Origin: Bacteroidia bacterium
GTDB lineage: Bacteria; Bacteroidota; Bacteroidia; Cytophagales; Flammeovirgaceae
Assembly (NCBI GenBank): GCA_030425505.1
Contig: JAUIAB010000019.1
Span: forward strand, 1-58,125
Length of the DNA stretch: 58,125 bases
Reading direction: 5' to 3'
Below are positions 9,072 through 18,500 of the stretch, piece after piece (position 1 is the stretch's first letter; each line of letters opens with the position of its first letter). The notes under the pieces were generated by a model. It was not told the DNA's origin. It saw nothing but the letters and a program-made list of their open reading frames with translations, and made no database searches. The position numbers were made by a program, and so were the translations under genes.

Positions 9072-10514
9072 ATGGCAAAGCTTAAAAACATAATAAAACA
9101 ACTTTCTGTAGAAGATTACACTCACATCTATGATCTTTTGATAGAAAGTAGTGCTGATAAATCCGCTTATCTTTTAAAATCAATGAGAGAAAAATCTGCT
9201 TCTGATTCCAAAATAATGGAAGAGTTGCAGGTTAATACAAATGCTTACTATACTCTAAGATCCCGACTCAATCAGAAGATTGAAGAGTATTTACTCCAAC
9301 AAATGGAGAGCCCACGTACAGATCTAATTAAGAAAGTTGCTAACATTAGTGAAATAGTATTTACAAAAAAGAGAACTATTTCCATAGCAACTCTTAAGAA
9401 GTTGGAAAAAGAGTTGCTGGACTATGACTTATCTAATGAGTTAACGGTTATCTATAAAATATTAAAACGGCTATACAGAAATAATCCCGAATACTACACT
9501 TATTCTCAGCTTTACAATAAACATGTAGCATTTATGCTAGCAGTTGATAAAGCTGAAGATATACTCTCTGATTACTTTGCTCGCTTTGGAGACTTTGCGC
9601 TAAATGGTGGAGAGAATGAAAAAATGAGTCTTGAGTTGATGTTACAAGAGATGGATAATGTTTGTAACCTTTATCAATCACATCGACTATATGTATACCA
9701 AAGCTGCTTGACCATCTTTCATCGCCTCTTTATTCAAAAAGGAGATGTAGAAGATGATTCTAAAGAGCCTATAGAAGATATCTTAGATAAGGTTTTCGAA
9801 ATATTTGACACCTATAAGATGGACTCTGTATACTTCCACCTAAGATTGGTTTTTGACTTCCTCCGTTTAGAATATTATGACTTTTACAAGTTACATAGAA
9901 AAGCAGAAGAGTATTTTGAAGATGTAAATGAAAAAGCAGCTTTATTTTTATCCAACTTTGGAAGCTACACATACACTCCTCAATTCCTTGTAACAAAAAT
10001 GGCCAGATATATAAGGTTGGATGATGTTAGTGAAATTAAAAGTGAAAATGAAAGCACCTTTTCTGAAATAGAGATTGATGTAAATGATCTGCCACTTTAT
10101 CTTACTTACACTGCCTATAATGCCCTCTCCTTTTACTATGCTGACAATTATGAAGATGCCGCTAAAGTGGTTAACAACTTTTTAAATGAAGTAAGCTTAA
10201 AAAAGCAGCCTTTTGCTCAACTTGAACTTAAAAGTATACTTGCAGTCCAGTATTGCTTACTAAAAGACTCCGATCTTTTTAATCAATTGATGAATAGTAT
10301 CCAAAGACAGATAAGGATACAAGGGAAAGAGTCGTGTGAACACATAGTAATTTTAACTAAAATTTTAAAAATTGCTATGAGTGAAACGAGAAGAAATAAA
10401 AAAGATAAAATAAGAGAGTTAGCAGATAAGTTTGAAAGGATGGAAAGTGAAAAGATTTTTGCTCCAACTAAACTTATAAGAATGTCTGAAGCTTTTATTA
10501 CATCTTTAGTATAA
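9072..10514 (+). CDS. Conserved-looking helical hypothetical protein
   Basis: The frame is open from further upstream, through the tRNA gene, but the ATG at 9072 (MAKLKNIIKQLSVEDYTHIY) is the first start beyond the tRNA and gives 480 residues. There is no signal peptide or membrane segment. The composition (many Leu, Tyr, Lys and Glu in regular spacing) suggests an all-helical, TPR-like solenoid; TAYNALSFYYADNYEDAAKV near residue 350 looks like one such repeat. I do not recognise a named family and propose no function. It is a single gene after the tRNA and ends facing the hybrid kinase gene. Confidence 0.7.
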   Translation: MAKLKNIIKQLSVEDYTHIYDLLIESSADKSAYLLKSMREKSASDSKIMEELQVNTNAYYTLRSRLNQKIEEYLLQQMESPRTDLIKKVANISEIVFTKKRTISIATLKKLEKELLDYDLSNELTVIYKILKRLYRNNPEYYTYSQLYNKHVAFMLAVDKAEDILSDYFARFGDFALNGGENEKMSLELMLQEMDNVCNLYQSHRLYVYQSCLTIFHRLFIQKGDVEDDSKEPIEDILDKVFEIFDTYKMDSVYFHLRLVFDFLRLEYYDFYKLHRKAEEYFEDVNEKAALFLSNFGSYTYTPQFLVTKMARYIRLDDVSEIKSENESTFSEIEIDVNDLPLYLTYTAYNALSFYYADNYEDAAKVVNNFLNEVSLKKQPFAQLELKSILAVQYCLLKDSDLFNQLMNSIQRQIRIQGKESCEHIVILTKILKIAMSETRRNKKDKIRELADKFERMESEKIFAPTKLIRMSEAFITSLV

Positions 10515-10685
10515 TTATTGCAAATATTTGTATCCTTTTTAAGAAAGAGAAGTCCTTTAAAAAAAGCAATTCCGTAATATTTTAAATACTGATCTGCAAC
10601 TAAGGAAAATAAGTTTCTTTTCAAAAATAGCCTTATACATACTATACCAATATTTTATAAATACGCTTTTTAAAAGTTAATTCAG

Positions 10686-10715
10686 TATAATATTACTAGG
10701 ACTAGTAATATTATA
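10686..10715. repeat. Perfect 14-bp inverted repeat with 2-base spacer
   Basis: The arm TATAATATTACTAG at 10686-10699 is followed by GA and its exact reverse complement CTAGTAATATTATA at 10702-10715. It lies in the 261-base gap between two convergent genes. As RNA it would form an AT-rich hairpin on either strand, so it could be a weak bidirectional terminator, but there is no adjacent T-run. Its palindromic form would also suit a dimeric DNA-binding protein. Confidence 0.75.
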
Positions 10716-10775
10716 TGTCTCTCCCTATCAATGACTCGTCATATCCTTGGGAAAATAGGTTGATGGATTTATATA

Positions 10776-13700
10776 CTATATTTTAATTTGGTGAGGAGCT
10801 AGTGTCTTATTGTCTAAATCATGTTCTTTTTTCTGCAATTCACCAATACTATTTTCAATTTGCTTTTCTAAAATATTAAATAAATAATTTGCCTGCTGAA
10901 TTAATGTATTTTTTTGTTTTTGGCTTAATAAAGGTAGCCCTTTGAGCCTTTCTAAAAAACTAAGTATTTCTGTTTCTCCAAAGTAAGATAAGCTTCCTGT
11001 AGCTTTATGCCTTATATCTGAAGCTTTTCTATCATTGCTCTCTATAATTGCTTGCACTACTTGCTGCCTATACTCTACCATCGTTTGCCAACCTATTTCT
11101 AAGAATTTTTTGTATCCCTCTATATCATCATCAAATAAGGGTTCTAATTTTGAAGAAAGCTTCACAGATTGACTGCTTTTCAGCTTTTTACTTTCAGAAA
11201 CAGGGATAAGACTTTTACCATATTCAAGAAAGAGTTGGTACAGCTTCTCCGGGTCAATAGGCTTTGATATATAATCACTTAAACCTACCTCAAAACATTT
11301 ATCCAGATCAAAGTCTAATACTTCAGCTGTTACAGCTATTATTGGTGTTTTTTTATTTTCAGACTTCCCATTTCGTATTGCCTTTGTTGTTTCAAATCCA
11401 TCTTTTCCTGGTAGTTGAATATCCATTAAGATTAAATCATACTTCTTATCATAGACTTTATTGATTGCTTCTTCGCCATTTTCAGCTATATCTAAAGGCA
11501 AACTCCATTTTTTAGCAAGACTTTTTACAAAAAACTGATTTGGAACTACATCTTCCACATAAAGTAATTGTAAGGGAGCAAGTCGTAACCTAACAGATTG
11601 CCTTATTTTTATTGAGTTTGAACTTTTATCAATCTTGAATGGCAAATAAATATCAACTTCTGTCCCTTTATTTTCTTCGCTTTTTATTTCTACTTTTCCC
11701 TCTTGCAATTCAACTAGGTTTTTAATTATGGAAAGACCAAGTCCTGTACCTCCATATTTTCGGTATGTTGATTTATTTGCCTGCTCAAAAGGTTTGAAAA
11801 TTTGTTTTATTTTATTTTTTGGTATTCCTATTCCTGTATCTAATAATTGAATTCTAACCCTTACATCGCTTTCTGTTTTTTCTAGAAGCTCTACATTAAA
11901 CTTTATATGACCCTTACTTGTAAACTTTACAGCATTATTTACAATATTCATTATTATTTGAGAAAGCCTTACCTGATCTCCTAATAGTCGATTAGGTATA
12001 TTTGGATCAATATTAACCTCTGAATTAATGGCTTTATCTTTTATTTTACTTTCGTATAACTTAAAAGATTGCTCCGCTGTTTTTTTAAGGTCAAAAGATA
12101 TTTTTTCTAATCTAAGCTTACCTGCTTGAATTTTAGAAAAATCTAAAATATCATTGATTAGCGTTAAAAGATTTTTTGCTGAAAATGAAAGAATATCTAT
12201 TATTTCTATTTGGTCTTCTTTTGGATCACTATCCATTAATAAATGAGACATCCCACTAATAGCATTTAAGGGTGTTCTTATCTCATGACTGACCACTGAT
12301 ATGAACCTATCCCTTTCTTTTAGTGCTCTCTCTAAATCCCTTTTAGCTCTAACAAGTTTTAGCTCATTATTTTTCCTTTCTGTAATATCTCGAACTATCG
12401 CTACCACTTGTAGTTTTCCATTATTAGCTATGTGGCTTAAAGAAAGCTCCCCTACAAAGTTTTTTTCTAAAGAAGAAGTGAACTTAATCTCTTCTGCCAA
12501 TACTTGTTTGCATTTATTTTTTTGTTTGCCTTGTAGTAGCGCTTTTTGGATTTTGTCTTCTTCTTCTCTCGCAACAATAGATTTAAAATTATTTAAGCTT
12601 TTATTTTCTAAACCAAATAGTTCATCGGCAACTTGGTTTTTTAATATTACTTCTCCGCTAGGTTCTAAAATAAAAATAGCCTCAGAGGCCTGCTTTATAA
12701 TTGCAAATAACTGTTGCTCTCTCTCATAAACTAGATTGTGCACTTTTCTTAGCTCATTTAAGGAGCTAAGTAGCTCGTCTTTTTTCTCTTTTAACGATTT
12801 TAATGCTTTTTCCTTTTGTCTTTGTACTTTCTTTTGCTCAGTCACATCTACACCTCCTGCTTGAAATTCTATAAGCTGATTTTTATGATCAAAAATTGGA
12901 TAAAATGTCCACTCGATCCAGGCTTTCTTATTTTCAACTTTATGTTGAAAAATACTTTTAGTTAATTCTTTCTTTAAGCCTGTCCTTTTTATAAGCTGTC
13001 GAACTCTTTTTTGTAGGTCTTCGATAAATACTTCTGTAAACGAATCATATTTATTTTCGCTAAAAAAATTAGTAAACGCATTGTTTTTAAAAATAATTTC
13101 AAAGTCTGGAGAGAACCTGCATAAAAGTTCTGTCTGAGTCTCAATTACTGCTTTGTATTTAGCTTCCTTTTGTTCTAACTCTTTCTGAACTCTTTTTTCA
13201 CTAGAAATATCCTTTACAAGAATGCATAAGCCTTTTTTGTAAGGGTAAATTAAAACTTCAAACCACTTTTTTTCCTCTAAAAAATTAAGCTTTATTTCAA
13301 TTTTATTTTTCTTGTTTTGTTCAATAGACCTTTTGCACATTGCAATAAAACCTTCCCCAGCAATTACAGGCAGGCTATTTTCAATATTAGTGTTTAAAGC
13401 ATTCTTTATCGTTATACCATTAGCTATAAATTTTGAGCACCCCTTGCTTAAGAATTGAATTTTTAAGTCTTTATTTAAAATCAAAAACGCATCTCCTAAA
13501 CTTTCAGTAATCTGCTTTAACCTTATTTCACTTTTTTTAACCTGCTCTTCTTTCTTTTTAATATTATCCACAGAAGAAATTACCCCTAACACTCTCTTTG
13601 CTTTTCCCTTTTCATTATACTGAATAACACGTTCTTTTTTTTGAAACCATCGATAGGTTCCATCTTTATGACGCAGTCTGTAGTCAAGCTTAAATTCATT

Positions 13701-13943
13701 AATAAAGCCGTTTATAAGTTGATTTACTATACTGCTTATTTCATTTTGATCGGAAGGATGTATGAAGTGTTTAGCTCTATTATCCTCCATTTTTTCTACT
13801 TCAGAAGGAGTATAGCCTAAATATTTTTCTAGTTTATTACTTTCGTATACATACTTTTTATCATCGAAATCAAATACATAACAAACGCCATCAAATAATG
13901 ATGAAAAATCTTGGAAATAGGTAGGTTCAGCTGAGGAGCACAT
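10776..13943 (-). CDS. Hybrid sensor histidine kinase with PAS, HisKA, HATPase, REC and HPt domains
   Basis: I start this at the ATG at 13943 (MCSSAEPTYFQDF), giving 1055 residues; the 35-residue upstream extension in the same frame is unlike a PAS N-terminus. In order there are about four PAS/PAC units (the first ends near DGTYRWFQKKERVIQYNEKG), a coiled linker, the dimerisation helix with phospho-His in FISVVSHEIRTPLNAISGM, the ATPase with LLDTGIGIP and YGGTGLGLSI, a receiver domain with phospho-Asp in DLILMDIQLPGKDGFE, and a C-terminal HPt with His in IRHKATGSL. No transmembrane segment is visible, so it is a cytoplasmic phosphorelay protein. No partner regulator gene is adjacent. Confidence 0.93.
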   Translation of the reverse strand: MCSSAEPTYFQDFSSLFDGVCYVFDFDDKKYVYESNKLEKYLGYTPSEVEKMEDNRAKHFIHPSDQNEISSIVNQLINGFINEFKLDYRLRHKDGTYRWFQKKERVIQYNEKGKAKRVLGVISSVDNIKKKEEQVKKSEIRLKQITESLGDAFLILNKDLKIQFLSKGCSKFIANGITIKNALNTNIENSLPVIAGEGFIAMCKRSIEQNKKNKIEIKLNFLEEKKWFEVLIYPYKKGLCILVKDISSEKRVQKELEQKEAKYKAVIETQTELLCRFSPDFEIIFKNNAFTNFFSENKYDSFTEVFIEDLQKRVRQLIKRTGLKKELTKSIFQHKVENKKAWIEWTFYPIFDHKNQLIEFQAGGVDVTEQKKVQRQKEKALKSLKEKKDELLSSLNELRKVHNLVYEREQQLFAIIKQASEAIFILEPSGEVILKNQVADELFGLENKSLNNFKSIVAREEEDKIQKALLQGKQKNKCKQVLAEEIKFTSSLEKNFVGELSLSHIANNGKLQVVAIVRDITERKNNELKLVRAKRDLERALKERDRFISVVSHEIRTPLNAISGMSHLLMDSDPKEDQIEIIDILSFSAKNLLTLINDILDFSKIQAGKLRLEKISFDLKKTAEQSFKLYESKIKDKAINSEVNIDPNIPNRLLGDQVRLSQIIMNIVNNAVKFTSKGHIKFNVELLEKTESDVRVRIQLLDTGIGIPKNKIKQIFKPFEQANKSTYRKYGGTGLGLSIIKNLVELQEGKVEIKSEENKGTEVDIYLPFKIDKSSNSIKIRQSVRLRLAPLQLLYVEDVVPNQFFVKSLAKKWSLPLDIAENGEEAINKVYDKKYDLILMDIQLPGKDGFETTKAIRNGKSENKKTPIIAVTAEVLDFDLDKCFEVGLSDYISKPIDPEKLYQLFLEYGKSLIPVSESKKLKSSQSVKLSSKLEPLFDDDIEGYKKFLEIGWQTMVEYRQQVVQAIIESNDRKASDIRHKATGSLSYFGETEILSFLERLKGLPLLSQKQKNTLIQQANYLFNILEKQIENSIGELQKKEHDLDNKTLAPHQIKI

Positions 13944-14295
13944 AATTAACGTAGTTGTTTCATAGAAGTAATAGTATTGTTTATAATAAAAATCAATCAA
14001 TAAATATACTATCCAAAATTTTGTAACCACTTGTAAACTAATACCCAAGAGCTTATATGTGATTTATTCTTCGTTTATACTAGCTTTTGAAAACCCTAAA
14101 TTTTTGCTATTCAAGATATCATGCACTTTTTACTTACAAAAAATATTTGCCCTTGTTCTTTTTTGGGTTAAATGCAGAGTAATATTTTTTTATTTCTTTC
14201 ACTTTAATTAATCTCTATTTTAGAGAAGTTTCTATTATACTACTCAATAAGATGTTTTTTTAGTTATCTTTAGTGTAAAAAGAAGTTTAGTTTTT
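13944..14295. other. AT-rich intergenic region, no gene seen
   Basis: This 352-base gap separates the divergent hybrid kinase and the acidic protein gene. I see no open frame with coding character, no RNA gene and no strong hairpin. A TATCTTTA at 14265-14272 resembles the -7 box of Bacteroidota promoters for the rightward gene, but the expected TTG at -33 is absent, so I do not call a promoter. Confidence 0.4.
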
Positions 14296-15144
14296 ATGCA
14301 AGATCTTATCTCTACAACTATACTTAACAGCTCCAACTTGGATGACTACAGAGTGGATTCTCTAAGACAAGCTGTTGAAGAATATCCTTTTTTTTCTTTG
14401 GCAAGGCTTCTTCTCATTAAATCTAAAACAGATAAAAACCATACTAGCTCTATTCTCAATGGGCTTTTTTTTAGTCTGTGGAACATTGATAATTACAGTG
14501 TAAACGCATCTCCATTAGCTAGTGACAATACTATAAGTATCTTAGATTCTTCTGTGCATATTGAAGGTTTAGAGTATGAAGATGATGAGTTCTTCGAAGT
14601 AGAACAAACTAAAAGCCAAACAGAAAACAGCTTTGAGTCTACTCTTGATAACTCAGTTCCATACTTAGAATCAGAACCTGACAATGACGCTTTAGTGCAT
14701 TTTGAAGATCAAGAAAGTCAAAAGGAGGAAGATGCAGACTCAATTAATTATGAAGAAGAAGAAGACAATTCGTTTAATGCTGATTCTGTTAGGGATGAGA
14801 TTTTTGAAAATATGAATAAAATAAAGCAATTAAAAGACTCTTACTTAGAAGACTATGAGTCCTCAAAAAAAGATAAAGAAGAAAAAAGCAAATCATATAA
14901 TGCTGAAGATAATTCACAAGATAGTAGTAATGTGGAAATAGAAGATTCTAAGGAATCAAAAAGTAGTAACCAAGGAACATACATAAGCCCTGATTTTGAA
15001 GAGGAGGCGACTAGTGACTCCAAAGTCATTGAAGACCAAAAAAAAATAATGGACTCCATTATAAAAAAAGAAGAGAGCAAACCTGGTACAGATAGAAGCA
15101 GAATACCTCCCGGCATAGAAAAACTTTTAAATGGTGACGAATAA
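14296..15144 (+). CDS. Acidic, low-complexity hypothetical protein upstream of secG
   Basis: The 282-residue protein has a short ordered N-terminus (DYRVDSLRQAVEEYPFFSLA, then RLLLIKSKTDKN) followed by about 180 residues dominated by Glu, Asp, Ser, Asn and Lys, probably disordered. The last 20 residues (SRIPPGIEKLLNG) look conserved. A protein with this N-terminal EEYPFFxxARLLL pattern is commonly found next to secG in Cytophagales, as I recall, but I know of no function. No signal peptide or membrane helix is present. secG follows in the same direction after 80 bases, so the two may share a transcript. Confidence 0.75.
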   Translation: MQDLISTTILNSSNLDDYRVDSLRQAVEEYPFFSLARLLLIKSKTDKNHTSSILNGLFFSLWNIDNYSVNASPLASDNTISILDSSVHIEGLEYEDDEFFEVEQTKSQTENSFESTLDNSVPYLESEPDNDALVHFEDQESQKEEDADSINYEEEEDNSFNADSVRDEIFENMNKIKQLKDSYLEDYESSKKDKEEKSKSYNAEDNSQDSSNVEIEDSKESKSSNQGTYISPDFEEEATSDSKVIEDQKKIMDSIIKKEESKPGTDRSRIPPGIEKLLNGDE

Positions 15145-15224
15145 CGCATTTTTATTTTTCTGCTCATTTTTATTTGCTAAAAAAAATTCTTTCTTTTGCA
15201 TTTTAATCTTAGTCTAAGAAAGAT

Positions 15225-15578
15225 ATGTTGACGTTGTTAGTTATTATTGTTTCGATCATTTGTTTGATTTTAGTTTTATTAGTTCTTATCCAAAATACCA
15301 AAGGAGGTGGATTAGTATCTAATATGAGTGGAGCAAGTCAGATAATGGGAGTAAAGAGAACAATGGACTGGATTGAAAAAGCAACATGGGGATTTGGAAT
15401 AGCCCTTTTTATAATGTGTGTCATTTTTACTGGTTTTATAAAAAATGATTCACCTCAAGATATCTCTCCCAATATCGAAGGAGTAGAACAAAAAGACACT
15501 TCAAATAATACTACTGAAGAAGCTATCGTACCTGAAGATGATAATTCTTCTACCGATTCTACTGCTTCTGATAACTAG
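15225..15578 (+). CDS. secG: Preprotein translocase subunit SecG
   Basis: SecG is the small membrane subunit of the SecYEG channel and stimulates protein export across the inner membrane. The 117-residue protein has two hydrophobic helices (residues 2-22 and about 52-75) separated by the conserved cytoplasmic segment VLIQNTKGGGLVSNMSGASQ, the family signature. The C-terminal 40 residues are acidic and Ser/Thr-rich, longer than in E. coli but usual in Bacteroidota. It ends 9 bases before the convergent T9SS protein gene. Confidence 0.95.
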   Translation: MLTLLVIIVSIICLILVLLVLIQNTKGGGLVSNMSGASQIMGVKRTMDWIEKATWGFGIALFIMCVIFTGFIKNDSPQDISPNIEGVEQKDTSNNTTEEAIVPEDDNSSTDSTASDN

Positions 15579-15587
15579 AAGTAGTTT

Positions 15588-18500
15588 TTAGTTTCCATCA
15601 AGAATTAGAATGCTCCCTTTACAGTTAACTTCTCCGTTAGGAGATGTTAACTGATAGTAATACTGTCCTAAATTACCGTCGCCATCCCAGTCATTTTTAT
15701 AGTCTTCAGACGAATAGACCTCTTCCCCCCAGCGACTATAAACTTTTAGTTTCCACCCTGGTCTGGTATTTCCAATTATGAAAAAATCGTTGTACCCATC
15801 TCCATTGGGTATAAAAGCACTTGGTGGGAAGACATAAGGTATATCAAATTCTATTTCCAGCTCATCATAGCATGCCTCATTTTCTCCTCTTAGCAAGAAA
15901 GAGTATGTTCCTTTTTGGGAGTATTGATATGAAGTAATATCTCCATTTAAAATATCTCCATTTCCAAAATTCCAGGTATATATCTCTGCTCCAGTAGAAT
16001 TGTTTTGAATGGATATTTCAGGAATTTCTCCGCAAGCAAAAGGGATATCATACGATATATCCAGGGCAACTTCTGCTGCTACTTGCACAATAACAGTACT
16101 ATCTACAAAACAGCCTTTCTCATTGAATATTCTTACATTATATTCTGTAGTTTGCTCTGGGTTTGCAATTGGGTTTGCAATATTTTCATTGCTAAGCCCT
16201 GTAGAAGGGCTCCAAAGGTATGAAATGCCCCCTCTGGCAAATATCTCTGTGCCATCTCCATCGCAAATAACCTGATTATCAGAAACTTGTACGTTCTCGT
16301 AAAACAGTGCTGTTGAATCAAAAGGAACGTCAATTTCTGTTTCATAGACTTCTCTACAAAACTCGCCTTCCAATATTAGCCTAATATCATATCGTCCAGA
16401 AACCTCATAGTTTACCTCCAACGGCTCTTCATTTATCTCTACAATTTCACCATTTCCCAAATCTATTTGAGCAGTAGTGTAATTCTCAGAAAGATTTTGA
16501 AAAGAAACAGATGGTATGGTATCACATTCCTCAATAAACTCTACAGAAAGGTTGGGCTTAATATTTGGAACTACATTAACAGTAATTGTACTATCTACAA
16601 AGCAGCCCTTTTCATTAAAAATTCTCACACTGTATTCTGTCGTTTGAAGAGGGCTTGCTACAGGATTAGCTATATCTACCCTATTAAGTCCAACAGAAGG
16701 CGTCCAGACATAGGTATCTCCTCCTTCTACATTAAGCTCTACAGATTTCCCAGAGCAAAGAATAGGATCTTCAGATAGAGTAATATTTTCATAAAATAAT
16801 GCGGTCTCATCATAGAGTATTTCTGCTCTTTTCACTATTTCACTTTCACAAAACTCATTTCCTACATTTAGCTTTATATCGTATTGCCCAGCTTGGTCAT
16901 ATTGGTAAGTGAAAAATTCTTCTTCAGAAGGTACAGTAACTACATTACCATCGCCCATATCAAAAGTATATCTTTGCAGCCCATCAGAGTTATTTTCAAT
17001 TCTTATTTCTGGTAAAACCTCGCATTTCTCAACTATTTCTACCTCAAAATTAGCTTCTACGTTAGGATAGACATCTACAATTACAATACTATCTACAAAG
17101 CAGCCTTTCTCGTTGAATATTCTCACATTGTACTCTGTGTCTTCGACAACGTTTGTTACAGGGTTTGCCACATCAGCTCTATCTAGTCCGCGAGCAGGAC
17201 TCCATAAGTAGGAAGCTCCTCCGGAGACATTCAAGCTTGCCTGGTCGCCTAAACATAAAACCTGGTACTCTGTAACTTCTACCTCTTCATAAAACAATGC
17301 AGTCTCGTCAAACTCTATTAATACCTCCTGGCTAAACTCATCCAAACAGTTACCATTGTCTACAATAAGCTCAATCTGATGTCTTCCAGCCTGAAGATCT
17401 ATGTCAAACCTCTCCTGATCTGAGACAATTGGCTCTTGTCCATCTATTCTAAAAGTATACTCCTCTAATCCTGTAGAATTATTGATTATCTCTACCCTAG
17501 GCAGCGGCTCACATGTATCCGTTATTTCAACTTCAAAACTGGCTTCCACATTGGGGAAAACCTCTACCACTACTGTGCTGTCTACAAAGCAGTCATCTTC
17601 ATTAAAAATTCTGACATTGTACTCTTGAGATTCATCAACCGTAGCAACTGGATTTCTACTATTGGGATTGCTTAAACCCTCAACTGGAGTCCACTGGTAT
17701 CTACTCCCTCCCGTAACATTAAGCTGAGCATTTTCACCTACGCAAACTGGAATATATTCCTCTACAGTTACATTTTCGTAGAATAGTGCTTCTTCATTTC
17801 TTGAAATCACTACTCTCTCTATCTCTGTAGCAGTACATCTACCATTATCTGCATTCAGGGTAATTTCAAATTCTCCTTCCTGTTCATACCGATATACTAT
17901 CTCCCCCTGTTCTGCCTCTATTACATCTCCATTTCCCATATCGTAGGTAAACTCTCCATCACCTATAGAAGCATTTGTAAGTCGCACCTCTGGAAATAAT
18001 GTGCATCCCTCTTCTACCTCTAGTTCAAAATCTGCTTCAATTCCAGGAAAAACTTCTACTAAAACATTCCCCTCAAACTCACAACCAAATTGATTCTCTA
18101 TTCGAACTGTATAGTTTGTTGTTTCCTCTGGAGATGCAATAGGGTTAGCAATATTATCTCTATTGAGTCCTAGAGGAGGACTCCACTCATATATACTTCC
18201 TCCACTTGCTTCCAGTTGAATGCTTTCTCCCTGGCAAATAGATACATTTTCTGGAATAGTGAATTCAGAAGGGAATACAGTTATCGTTTTCTGTACCCTA
18301 GAAACATTTTCACAAAGTTCCTCATTACCAACTTCTAATGTTATTATATAATCGCCAGGTTCGCTATACGTATGAGATACGGGTTCTCTTCTATTGGTAG
18401 AAGTTCCATCACCGAAATCCCATAAGAAAGACTCTCCCCCATCACTAACATTATCTAGCTGCACTACAAGAGGAGCACAACCTTCGGTAAGTTCTGCTCC

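Noticed and set aside
10776..14048. Longer hybrid kinase starting at 14048
   Set aside because: The extra 35 residues are an AT-rich, Tyr/Phe-rich translation of intergenic DNA; the PAS domain begins shortly after the ATG at 13943.
16005..16778. Several plus-strand frames within the giant T9SS gene
   Set aside because: They recur with the 485-bp coding repeats and are antisense shadows.
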